A DNA stretch of 5,434 nucleotides from an uncultured archaeon. GTDB lineage: Archaea; Thermoproteota; CALKCG01; B24. The notes beneath the pieces were generated by a model. The model was not told the origin of the DNA. It saw only the letters and a list, made by a program, of their open reading frames with translations, and made no database searches. The stretch is taken from NCBI GenBank assembly GCA_938082915.1, contig CALKCG010000037.1:1-5434 (forward strand). The letters are read 5' to 3'. The position numbers and the translations under genes are program-made. Positions 1 to 5,390 of the stretch are shown here, piece after piece; the stretch's first letter is position 1, and each line of letters starts with the position of its first letter.

Positions 1-324
1 TTGCCTTAAAACCCTAGCCATAACAGCGTCAACGTATCTTGCTAAGACCCTAGCCGTGTCTTTAATCGTCTCGCCTCTACCTAGTTGCAGGTCGTCCCAT
101 CTTAAGTATAGAGCATATCCTCCCAACTGACGCATTGCAACTTCAAAGGAAACCCTTGTTCTAGTCGAAGGTTTCTGGAAGATCATCGCTAGAGTTTTAC
201 CTTCTAGGGATTTCGAATAGACTTGAGGGTTCCTTTTCATAGCTAATGCTACGTTTATTAACTGGAGTATATCATCGGCTTCCAATTCTTGAAGCGTTAG
301 AAGATGTTTAAATTTAAGCGGCAA
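1..324 (-). CDS. argF: Ornithine carbamoyltransferase, N-terminal part (cut by window edge)
   Basis: This enzyme transfers the carbamoyl group from carbamoyl phosphate to ornithine, giving citrulline for arginine synthesis in the cytoplasm. The 108 visible residues form the start of the carbamoyl-phosphate-binding domain: an opening FKHLLTLQEL helix, GKTLAMIFQKPSTRTR with the phosphate-binding STRTR at residues 53-57, FEVAMRQLGG, and the OTC-like DDLQLGRGE at 77-85 followed by DTARVLARYVDA. The LGRGE/DTARVL segment favours ornithine over aspartate carbamoyltransferase. The ornithine-binding half lies outside the window. No ATG occurs in frame upstream. The TTG at 324-322 is chosen because a GGTG ribosome site lies 5 bases before it and the protein then begins where the family usually does. 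It follows ftsY by 52 bases on the same strand and is probably cotranscribed with it. Confidence 0.93.
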   Translation of the reverse strand, partial: MPLKFKHLLTLQELEADDILQLINVALAMKRNPQVYSKSLEGKTLAMIFQKPSTRTRVSFEVAMRQLGGYALYLRWDDLQLGRGETIKDTARVLARYVDAVMARVLRQ

Positions 325-329
325 AAATA

Positions 330-350
330 CACCCGTCAGATTTTTGACGG
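330..350 (-). promoter_or_regulatory. argF ribosome site preceded by a small hairpin
   Basis: On the minus strand a GGTG at 333-330 sits 5 bases before the TTG start of argF and decides that start. Directly before it is a 6-bp perfect inverted repeat, CCGTCA (350-345) and TGACGG (338-333), with a 6-base loop. The last base of its right arm is the first G of the ribosome site. Whether the hairpin affects argF translation is inference. Confidence 0.5.
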
Positions 351-376
351 CGCTATCTTTTAAACATTTCCATGAA

Positions 377-1288
377 TCATGGTAATATGTTTTCTATAAA
401 CTTCTCAGGATCAAACGGCTCTAAATCGTCAAGAGTTTGACCGACCCCTATGTAGGCGATGGGTCTATCTATTAATGTAGAAATCGATATGGCAGCTCCA
501 CCTTTAGCATTAGCATCCATCTTAGTAAGAATTACTAAGTCTATATTTAAGTATTTCATAAATTCCTCGGCTTGATTCACAGCGTCATTGCCGGTCAAAG
601 AATCCCCGACAAACACTACTAAGTCTGGCTTAGCTACTCTAGCTATCTTCTTCATCTCCTCCATAAGATTTCTTTTAGTCTGCATCCTTCCAGCGGTGTC
701 GATTAAAACCACATTAATACCATGCGCCTTAGCGTACTGTATGGCATCGAATGCCACAGCCGCTGCATCACTTCCATAACTCTGTTTTATAACACGTATT
801 CCAAGTCTATTGGCCAATATCTCAGCCTGCTCTATAGCTCCAGCTCTAAACGTATCGCTGCATGCTATACAGACAGTAAACCCGTTTTTAAGTAGAAGTC
901 TAGCAACTTTAGCCACCGTTAAGGTTTTACCGGAACCGTTGACCCCTACGAATAATATGACGGCTGGCTCTTTTGCGGATAGTTTAAACTTAACAGTTTC
1001 AATTAGATGCTTATGATGGCGTGTCGACAACTTCCCTAGGAGGACTTGTCTCAGCGTATTTTTAACAATAGGTTTAATGTCTTTAAACCTATTAACCTTA
1101 ACACCTGAGAGTTTTCCAGCAACCTCCAAACATATGCTTTCAGCTACACTATAGGCTACGTCATTTTTTACAAGCTCGATCTTGAAATCCTCCAGTAAAG
1201 GCTTAATCTTCTCGGGGTTTAGTTCTTCCAAGCTAATTTTCTCTACGAAAAGAGAGAAGGCTTTTCTAAGACTTTCTAGCAGAGCCAC
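377..1288 (-). CDS. ftsY: Signal recognition particle receptor GTPase FtsY
   Basis: FtsY is the membrane-associated receptor that docks the SRP-ribosome-nascent chain complex through reciprocal GTP hydrolysis with SRP54 (Ffh). The 303 residues form an N domain helical bundle (about 1-90) and a G domain. The G domain has the P-loop GVNGSGKT (115-122), DTFRAGAIEQ (145-154), DTAGR (197-201), GDSLTGNDAVNQA (about 228-240), TKMDANAKGG (255-264) and the closing GVGQTLDDLEPFD. The acidic A domain of bacterial FtsY is absent, as is usual in archaea. GDSLTGNDAV and the C-terminus distinguish it from SRP54, which would also carry an M domain. The start is GTG at 1288, because the frame is closed by a TAA just upstream and no ATG precedes it. 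GGGAGG lies inside the end of pfdA, only 3 bases before the GTG. The gene overlaps pfdA by 23 bases, so translation is probably coupled. The stop is followed by argF. Confidence 0.97.
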   Translation of the reverse strand: MALLESLRKAFSLFVEKISLEELNPEKIKPLLEDFKIELVKNDVAYSVAESICLEVAGKLSGVKVNRFKDIKPIVKNTLRQVLLGKLSTRHHKHLIETVKFKLSAKEPAVILFVGVNGSGKTLTVAKVARLLLKNGFTVCIACSDTFRAGAIEQAEILANRLGIRVIKQSYGSDAAAVAFDAIQYAKAHGINVVLIDTAGRMQTKRNLMEEMKKIARVAKPDLVVFVGDSLTGNDAVNQAEEFMKYLNIDLVILTKMDANAKGGAAISISTLIDRPIAYIGVGQTLDDLEPFDPEKFIENILP

Positions 1289-1712
1289 CAGCCTCCCTAG
1301 CCCTTATTAAACGTTCAAGATTCCCCCTATTTTCTTCAAGTTTTTGAGAGGTCTGTATGAACTGTTGCTGGAGGGAAGCTTTAATCTGTTCAAGTTTAGC
1401 TATACGTTCGTTTATCATATCTATGGATTTCTTAATATTCTCTTCTACGCATACGTTTGCGCCGACAGCTATGATAACCTTATTGATGTTTTCGATTTTA
1501 GCGAAAATGTAGGAGCCTGCTCCAATGGGAACAAGTATACTATCGCCTTCCTTAGCAGATTCTAAAGCCTTTAACGTTTCAAGGGCCATTTGAGACTCGT
1601 TTAAAGTCGCCTCAGTTACACTAAGCCTCGACTTAATAGTGTTTAAAGTCGCCTCTAAAAGCTGGATTTCTACAGCAACTCTATTGATTTCCTCGTCTAA
1701 AGATGCGCTCAT
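1266..1712 (-). CDS. pfdA: Prefoldin alpha subunit
   Basis: This is the alpha subunit of the archaeal hexameric prefoldin (two alpha, four beta), a cytosolic holdase that captures unfolded proteins between coiled-coil tentacles and passes them to the thermosome. The 148 residues show the family plan: an N-terminal coiled-coil helix (about 3-52), a beta-hairpin pair with DSILVPIGAGSYIFAKI and KVIIAVGANVCVEE (57-91), and a long C-terminal coiled coil rich in Q, E and K (about 92-141). The VPIGAG and VGANV signatures identify alpha rather than beta. The ATG at 1712 has no clear ribosome site and sits about 38 bases from a good TATA element, implying a very short leader. pfdA next to ftsY is a common archaeal arrangement. 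Its usual other neighbour, rpl18a, is here about 3.3 kb away. Confidence 0.96.
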   Translation of the reverse strand: MSASLDEEINRVAVEIQLLEATLNTIKSRLSVTEATLNESQMALETLKALESAKEGDSILVPIGAGSYIFAKIENINKVIIAVGANVCVEENIKKSIDMINERIAKLEQIKASLQQQFIQTSQKLEENRGNLERLIRAREAGGSARKS

Positions 1713-1745
1713 AGAAATCTATAATCCATAAATAACTCAAGCAAG

Positions 1746-1760
1746 AATATAAAACCTTTC
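1746..1760 (-). promoter_or_regulatory. BRE/TATA promoter of pfdA-ftsY-argF
   Basis: On the minus strand, GAAAGG (1760-1755, BRE-like) is followed directly by TTTTATATT (1754-1746, TATA box). The usual ~25-base offset in archaea puts the transcription start near 1725, about a dozen bases before the pfdA ATG. This suits a short-leader or leaderless mRNA and the absence of a ribosome site. The three genes downstream are tightly packed and probably share it. The start point is inferred, not seen. Confidence 0.65.
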
Positions 1761-1978
1761 ATCTTTACTCCCGTCTTTTAAGGAATGTCATTCAATTGAG
1801 AGCCATCACGTATTTGAAAACGGTTTTAAAGACATCCTAGGAGACTTATGGATGCTTTGGGTCATTTTAAACCCCTTTATTTCCCATTAGACCTCTAGAA
1901 CATATTCATCTTACTATTCGTTATCTAAGAATCTTTACGTATAGCTATTCTAAATCCTCAATAATTGACGTTGAGAAT
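1761..1978. other. Non-coding stretch between the pfdA promoter and the transporter relic
   Basis: No frame on either strand stays open over a useful length with a start and ribosome site. Just after the relic stop there is a weak inverted repeat, CTCAA and TTGAG separated by 9 bases. I see no RNA gene and no repeat array. It is probably spacer plus decayed sequence belonging to the neighbouring relic. Confidence 0.4.
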
Positions 1979-2375
1979 TTACACCTTATGGCATGCCACG
2001 TAGTGGTTTTCCGTAACCTCTATAAGCTGCGGCTTTTCAGTTTCACATGTTTCCTCTTTAAACGGGCATCTCATGTGAAATCTACATCCTGAAGGGGATT
2101 TATAGGGCCGGGCACTTCCCCTTTTAGCTCTATGCGTTTCCGCTTTACCTTAGGGTTTGGTATGGGTACGGCGAAGAGTAGAGCTATTGTATACGGATGT
2201 TTAGGATCTGAAAACATCTCCCCTAAATATTATTCCTGCCTATCCGAGACTATTTGGATACAGCTAGGTCATGAGTTATAAATAGGTATGTTAAATCCAA
2301 CTCGTTTTGCGATCTTACACCTTAAGACTAGGTATCTGATGTAAGGTTCGGGCACTTCCTCCACTGTTAGAGCTG
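1979..2375 (-). pseudogene. Relic of an OppD/DppD-type oligopeptide ABC transporter ATPase, C-terminal half
   Basis: Three pieces in gene order match the end of peptide-type ABC transporter ATPases. Piece one (2303-2250) reads ELDLTYLFITHDLAV, the switch-histidine region, then hits a stop. Piece two (about 2220-2095) reads EMFSDPKHPYTIALLFAVP, then IPNPK, and ends GEVPGPINP. Piece three (2095-1979) reads PSGCRFHMRCPFKEETC and ends HYVACHKV before a TAA, carrying the four cysteines typical of this C-terminal domain. Pieces two and three are joined by a one-base loss in a C-run (2094-2097 as G on the plus strand). Between pieces one and two, expected residues of the GVMYAG region are missing and stops appear. 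The stretch 2304-2375 weakly resembles the signature-to-D-loop region (GAACCT as EP, ATCAGA as IR) with deletions. No Walker A half, start or intact partner gene is visible. The gene is dead; its original substrate was probably a peptide or oligosaccharide. Confidence 0.82.
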
Positions 2376-2710
2376 ACTTAAAAAGTAAGATTATATCTCA
2401 AAGTGAATTATGGAATATTTATGGTATAAACGGTGTGAAAAATGCAGCGAGAATTAGAGGTAAAAAGAGGGGGGTGAATCCTTCTACAGAGCATTTAGAA
2501 AAGGAATTTACCTTACTGTGAGGACTATTCTCTCAACCATCTTCACAAACTTCTCAAACCTACTCTAAACCAGAGTTAAGGTTTTCCACGGTTATGTTCA
2601 CCCTATTCTTCATAGCAACCTAGTATTTTATCTACGGTTTTTAATGGAGTGTAGGAAATGGAGGGAAAGGGTTAGGTTTGAGATAAAACTTTAGCAGTGT
2701 TGATAAAGCT
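2376..2710. other. Intergenic stretch without a recognisable gene
   Basis: No frame here has a start, ribosome site and useful length together. On the plus strand 2464-2568 is open for about 34 codons and reads RAFRKGIYLTVRTI and then further hydrophobic residues, but it has no start codon. About 40 bases further on, another frame gives the hydrophobic run VMFTLFFIAT before a stop. These could be scraps of a membrane protein, possibly an ABC permease, but I cannot identify one. Confidence 0.35.
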
Positions 2711-2732
2711 TGGTTTTACGTAAAATTAAAAA
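2711..2732 (-). terminator. T-rich terminator after the EamA transporter
   Basis: Immediately after the TAA of the minus-strand transporter the sequence runs TTTTTAATTTTACG, an oligo-T tract of the kind archaeal RNA polymerase terminates on. It overlaps a perfect 12-base palindrome, TTTTACGTAAAA (2714-2725). Function is inferred from position and composition. Confidence 0.5.
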
Positions 2733-3572
2733 TTACATGGATATAGCGACGCTTAAAAGTATTAAAACAGCTCCTAAAGCCTCTACCAGATTTAGTGTTT
2801 CCTGGAGTATGAAAAATGCGAATATCGATGCAAAAACTGGTTCAAGTAGAAGTATTAGACCTGTGAACTCCGGTGGGACTACTTTCTGAGCCCAGGCTTG
2901 AATGCAGAAGGCGAAGGCTGTAGCAATAACACCCGTGTACATTACCGCTACCACTATGCTATTCTCCGGTCTTATCCATTTTTCACCGATGGATAGGGAG
3001 AATAGTGCTGAAAGTATTAAAACTGAAACAGATTCAGAGTATGCGAGTTCCAACGCGTCCGATTTCTCAGATATTCTACCTACTAAGAGTATTTGCAATG
3101 CCCATAGAAAAGCGCATATGAATGTCAGCAAGTCGCCGATTGAAGTAGAGGTTACTCTATAGGCTTCCGTTAATAAAGCCAACCCTACCATGCCCAAGGC
3201 TATGCCGAAAATAGCCTTTAAACCAGGTTTTTTACGGAAAAGTAGAACGCCCAGCAGAGGAATAAGCGGAGTATTTAGACTCGTTATGAAAGCTGAGTTT
3301 ATAGCGCTTGTATACTTTATTCCGAAGACTTGAAATAGGAAACCTAGGAAGACTACAACTCCAAGACCTAAACCCTTCAGATTAGGGTATGGTTTTCTTC
3401 CCGTTAGTAGCAGGATAAGTACAAGTATTGACGAAGCTACTGTAAACCTTAAGAATAGGAAGAAGAAAGCGTCTAAACCCGATACGGCAATCTTCATAGC
3501 TGGAAAAGTTCCACCCCATGAAGCTGCGAGTAGGATTAATGCAAGCCTCCTCTTTAACTCCCTCTTCTCCAA
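2733..3572 (-). CDS. DMT-superfamily EamA transporter (10 membrane segments)
   Basis: This is a membrane permease of the drug/metabolite transporter superfamily with two EamA repeats. It probably moves a small metabolite across the cytoplasmic membrane, but the substrate cannot be read from sequence. The 279 residues show ten hydrophobic segments, at about 9-27, 33-57, 66-84, 91-112, 118-135, 144-164, 176-195, 204-224, 233-255 and 260-278. Family motifs are ASWGGTFPAMKIA (17-29) after a positive N-terminus, GIKYTSAINSAFITSLN ending the first half, and LLEPVFASIFAFFILQE (242-258) in the second. The length is normal for the family. The start is TTG at 3572, supported by GGAGG 8 bases upstream; no ATG lies nearby in frame. 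It is divergent from the Gfo/Idh/MocA dehydrogenase across about 190 bases, which may link the two functionally. A T-rich tract follows its stop. Confidence 0.9.
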   Translation of the reverse strand: MEKRELKRRLALILLAASWGGTFPAMKIAVSGLDAFFFLFLRFTVASSILVLILLLTGRKPYPNLKGLGLGVVVFLGFLFQVFGIKYTSAINSAFITSLNTPLIPLLGVLLFRKKPGLKAIFGIALGMVGLALLTEAYRVTSTSIGDLLTFICAFLWALQILLVGRISEKSDALELAYSESVSVLILSALFSLSIGEKWIRPENSIVVAVMYTGVIATAFAFCIQAWAQKVVPPEFTGLILLLEPVFASIFAFFILQETLNLVEALGAVLILLSVAISM

Positions 3573-3580
3573 CTGGTAAG

Positions 3581-3598
3581 CCTCCTACTTCACGGAGG
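3581..3598 (-). promoter_or_regulatory. EamA gene ribosome site inside a hairpin
   Basis: On the minus strand, GGAGG at 3585-3581 lies 8 bases before the TTG start at 3572 and decides that start. A perfect complement, CCTCC, lies at 3598-3594, leaving an 8-base loop. The two could pair in the mRNA and hide the ribosome site. That this controls expression is inference. Confidence 0.5.
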
Positions 3599-3630
3599 AT
3601 TGAAACATTTTTCAATAATAGTTGAACCCT

Positions 3631-3640
3631 ATTATAAGCT
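3631..3640 (-). promoter_or_regulatory. Candidate TATA box for the EamA transporter
   Basis: The minus strand reads AGCTTATAAT at 3640-3631. A start about 25 bases downstream would fall near 3610, giving a leader of about 37 bases that begins just ahead of the CCTCC/GGAGG hairpin. No strong BRE precedes it, so this is a moderate call. Confidence 0.4.
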
Positions 3641-3680
3641 GTAACACGTAGGGTGCGATATTAGAAAACATTCGTAAAAC

Positions 3681-3712
3681 TTTCCACCAATATGCTGCGA
3701 GAAAAGTGGAAA
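3681..3712. repeat. Inverted repeat in the divergent promoter region
   Basis: TTTCCAC (3681-3687) and its exact complement GTGGAAA (3706-3712) are separated by 18 bases. The centre-to-centre distance is 25 bases, between two and two and a half helical turns. Placed between two divergent genes, it could be an operator for a dimeric regulator. A CACGTG palindrome (3713-3718) follows directly. No regulator gene is in the window. Confidence 0.4.
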
Positions 3713-3717
3713 CACGT

Positions 3718-3735
3718 GAAAACTAAAATTTTAAG
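3718..3735 (+). promoter_or_regulatory. Candidate promoter of the Gfo/Idh/MocA gene
   Basis: GAAAAC (3718-3723) followed by TAAAATTTTAAG resembles a BRE plus TATA element. A start about 25 bases downstream would fall near 3750, just ahead of the AGGTGG ribosome site. The surrounding DNA is AT-rich, so a chance match is possible. Confidence 0.35.
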
Positions 3736-3753
3736 TACGAATAAAATTATTTT

Positions 3754-3759
3754 AGGTGG
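3754..3759 (+). promoter_or_regulatory. Ribosome binding site that decides between TTG and GTG
   Basis: AGGTGG matches the core of the archaeal anti-SD complement. From its GGTG, spacing is 7 bases to GTG 3766 and 4 bases to TTG 3763, so the GTG is the more likely start of the dehydrogenase. The two differ by a single residue. Confidence 0.6.
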
Positions 3760-3765
3760 GGATTG

Positions 3766-5022
3766 GTGGATAAGCTTAAAGTAGGGTTTATAGGTTCTGG
3801 TTTCGCTGCTAGATTCCACATACTAGGTTGGGTGGGTGTTAGAAACGCTGAAATCACAGCCATATATAATATTAGAGAGAGAAGCGCTCGTGAACTTGCA
3901 TCTTTAGCTGAAGACCTTGGCGTAGGTAAACCAAAAGTCTATACGGATATTTTTGAAATGCTTTCCAGTAAGTCTGTGGATGCGGTTTGGATAGTTAATC
4001 CAAATTTCGCAAGGTTGGATGTTGTTAAATCAATAGTTGAGGAAGTTAAACAAGGTAAAAGCGATTTAATAGGTGTCTGCTGTGAAAAACCCTTGGCTAG
4101 AAACGTGGATGAAGCTGAAGCTCTTATTGAGTTAATTGAAGGTGCAGGTCTCCTTCATGGATATCTTGAAAATCAGGTTTTCATGCCCTCAGTAGTTAAA
4201 GGCAGAGACATATTATGGAGATATGGCGCTAAGTATACGAAAAGACCCTATTTAGCTAGGGCTGCTGAAGAGCATGGTGGACCGCATTCATCTTGGTTCT
4301 GGAATGCTAGACTTTCAGGTGGAGGGGTTATGCTAGATATGATGTGTCATAGCTTAGAAGCAGCTAGATTTCTACTGAGCAATCCAGAGGAACCTAAAAG
4401 CTCCTTAAAACCTAAAACAGTTTACGCTGAAATAGCTTCACTTAAATGGACTCAGGAACCTTACAACTCAATGCTTAGAAATAGATTTAAAGGGGAAGTA
4501 GATTACTCGAAAGAGCCTGCTGAAGACTATGCTTTAGCAGTTGTGACCTACGAGGCTGAGGATGGTAGTCTAGTAATATCGGAAACAAGAACCTCTTGGA
4601 GTTTCACTGGACCAGCCCTTAGATTAAGCTTCGAAGTTCTAGGTCCAGAATACTCCATGACAATTAACACTTTGCAACCCGAACTTTTCACATTTTTCAG
4701 TCGAAATGTGAAAATACCTCCTACTGAGGAATTTGTTGAGAAACAGGCTGCTGAACAGGGGTTAATTCCGACAATTCCCAACGAGGCTTTCACATATGGA
4801 TATATGGATGAGGATCGTTACATGGTAGACTGCTTTATCAACAGAAGAAAGCCCAGGGAAGACTGGATGGATGGACTATTGATAGTTCAATTGATGATGG
4901 CATGTTATATGTCTGCAGAGCAGGGTAGGAAAATGAAGTTTAACCCTGAAATCCTCAGAGGATTCATACCAGCTGTAGCGAAAGGACTTTGGAAACCTAA
5001 GACTATAACTGAGATTCCGTAA
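3766..5022 (+). CDS. Gfo/Idh/MocA-family NAD(P)-dependent oxidoreductase
   Basis: This cytoplasmic dehydrogenase family oxidises or reduces sugars, inositols and related polyols using a bound nicotinamide cofactor. The 418 residues begin with a Rossmann fold: KVGFIGSGFAARFH with the cofactor loop GSGFAA at 10-15. Next come CCEKPLARNVDEAEALIELI, with the catalytic-type EKP at 107-109, and ENQVFMPSVVKGRDIL. The substrate domain carries SGGGVMLDMMCH, whose D191 and H195 match the D-x3-H of active family members. All visible key residues are present, so it should be active. Substrate is unknown, and the protein is somewhat longer than the common 330-390 residues. Two starts are possible, TTG at 3763 and GTG at 3766. 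I prefer GTG because AGGTGG (3754-3759) is then about 7 bases from it instead of 4. It diverges from the EamA transporter and overlaps rpl18a tail-to-tail by 20 bases. Confidence 0.93.
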   Translation: MDKLKVGFIGSGFAARFHILGWVGVRNAEITAIYNIRERSARELASLAEDLGVGKPKVYTDIFEMLSSKSVDAVWIVNPNFARLDVVKSIVEEVKQGKSDLIGVCCEKPLARNVDEAEALIELIEGAGLLHGYLENQVFMPSVVKGRDILWRYGAKYTKRPYLARAAEEHGGPHSSWFWNARLSGGGVMLDMMCHSLEAARFLLSNPEEPKSSLKPKTVYAEIASLKWTQEPYNSMLRNRFKGEVDYSKEPAEDYALAVVTYEAEDGSLVISETRTSWSFTGPALRLSFEVLGPEYSMTINTLQPELFTFFSRNVKIPPTEEFVEKQAAEQGLIPTIPNEAFTYGYMDEDRYMVDCFINRRKPREDWMDGLLIVQLMMACYMSAEQGRKMKFNPEILRGFIPAVAKGLWKPKTITEIP

Positions 5023-5203
5023 TTTCTTCAATGGAAATTATTTCTATTCCAGTTCTTTTCACCTTATGACGACTCCCCAGCTCAGAGTATATCTTTTCAA
5101 TGGCGTGCTCCGGCTTTAAGGCTTTAACCTCTTTAACAAACCTTGATTTTTGAAGACCCATAGGCAATCTTCCTATTATGCGGAAGACTTTAATTTCACC
5201 CAT
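5003..5203 (-). CDS. rpl18a: Large-subunit ribosomal protein L18Ae (LX / eL20 family)
   Basis: This is a small protein of the archaeal 50S subunit, related to the N-terminal part of eukaryotic eL20 (L18a). The 66 residues read as one compact LX domain: EIKVFRIIGRLPMG at the start, then FVKEVKALKPEHAIEKIYSE, then the family signature YSELGSRHKVKRTGIEI (39-55) and an acidic tail. The ATG at 5203 is preferred over an in-frame ATG at 5275. Family members begin at this point, GGTG lies 5 bases upstream (5212-5209), and the 24 extra residues have no family counterpart. In many archaea this gene directly precedes pfdA and ftsY; here it lies on the same strand but 3.3 kb away. Its last 20 bases overlap the end of the convergent dehydrogenase gene. 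Confidence 0.94.
   Translation of the reverse strand: MGEIKVFRIIGRLPMGLQKSRFVKEVKALKPEHAIEKIYSELGSRHKVKRTGIEIISIEEITESQL
5020..5050 (+). terminator. Candidate terminator of the dehydrogenase gene, inside rpl18a
   Basis: TAATTTC (5020-5026, starting with the stop codon) and GAAATTA (5034-5040) form a 7-bp inverted repeat with a 7-base loop, followed by TTTCTATT. This would serve the plus-strand transcript while lying within the coding end of rpl18a on the other strand. The stem is AT-rich and weak. Confidence 0.4.
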
Positions 5204-5208
5204 AGGGA

Positions 5209-5212
5209 CACC
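5209..5212 (-). promoter_or_regulatory. rpl18a ribosome binding site
   Basis: The minus strand reads GGTG at 5212-5209, 5 bases before the ATG at 5203. It supports the short 66-residue form over the longer in-frame start at 5275, which has no comparable site. Confidence 0.65.
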
Positions 5213-5273
5213 CTGTTGTTTAAATGTTATGCGACAGTATGCTGCAGATACCGGAAAAACTAAATCTACTAAC

Positions 5274-5286
5274 ATTTTAAATTTTC
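5274..5286 (-). promoter_or_regulatory. Candidate promoter of rpl18a
   Basis: On the minus strand GAAA (5286-5283) leads into ATTTAAAAT (5282-5274), a BRE/TATA-like element. Transcription would start near 5253, leaving a leader of about 50 bases. It would also mean that the ATG at 5275 lies within the promoter and is not a start. Low certainty because the region is AT-rich. Confidence 0.35.
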
Positions 5287-5390
5287 TATCTACGGTTCTG
5301 TAAATTCCTCGAATGTTGAGGTTTAAACTGTTTAGTTGCTTCCCCCTCTTTTGAAGTTCTGATGTTATGGTTTAGTTGAGCGGCGATAGA

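Noticed and set aside
588..1016. Plus-strand open frames opposite ftsY
   Set aside because: They are complements of the conserved GTPase motifs and carry no ribosome site or recognisable domain.
1711..1729. A six-codon upstream reading frame whose TGA overlaps the pfdA ATG
   Set aside because: The predicted transcription start falls at or inside its ATG and there is no ribosome site, so it is probably not transcribed whole.
2109..2359. An 11-base direct repeat, CGGGCACTTCC, at 2109-2119 and 2349-2359
   Set aside because: Only two copies with dissimilar flanks; the first encodes the EVPG part of the ABC relic. No array or mobile element is indicated.
2260..2398. A minus-strand open stretch of about 40 codons containing VEEVPEPYIRYLVL
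   Set aside because: It has no early start or ribosome site and runs in a different frame across the ABC ATPase relic, whose ELDLTYLFITHDLAV piece explains part of it better.
1761..2732. A CRISPR array, tRNA or insertion sequence in the gene-poor middle
   Set aside because: No regularly spaced repeats, no cloverleaf-like arms with a T-loop, no terminal inverted repeats and no transposase fragments were seen.
3601..3645. A 14-codon plus-strand frame starting TTG right after GGAGG at 3594
   Set aside because: The GGAGG is the complement of the CCTCC arm of the minus-strand hairpin, the spacing to the TTG is too short, and the peptide is tiny.
4548..4793. Minus-strand open frame opposite the dehydrogenase
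   Set aside because: It lies wholly within a well-supported gene, with no family resemblance and no ribosome site.
5204..5275. A 24-residue N-terminal extension of rpl18a from an in-frame ATG at 5275
   Set aside because: No ribosome site, no counterpart in the L18Ae/LX family, it overlaps a candidate TATA element, and the internal ATG at 5203 has a GGTG at the right distance.
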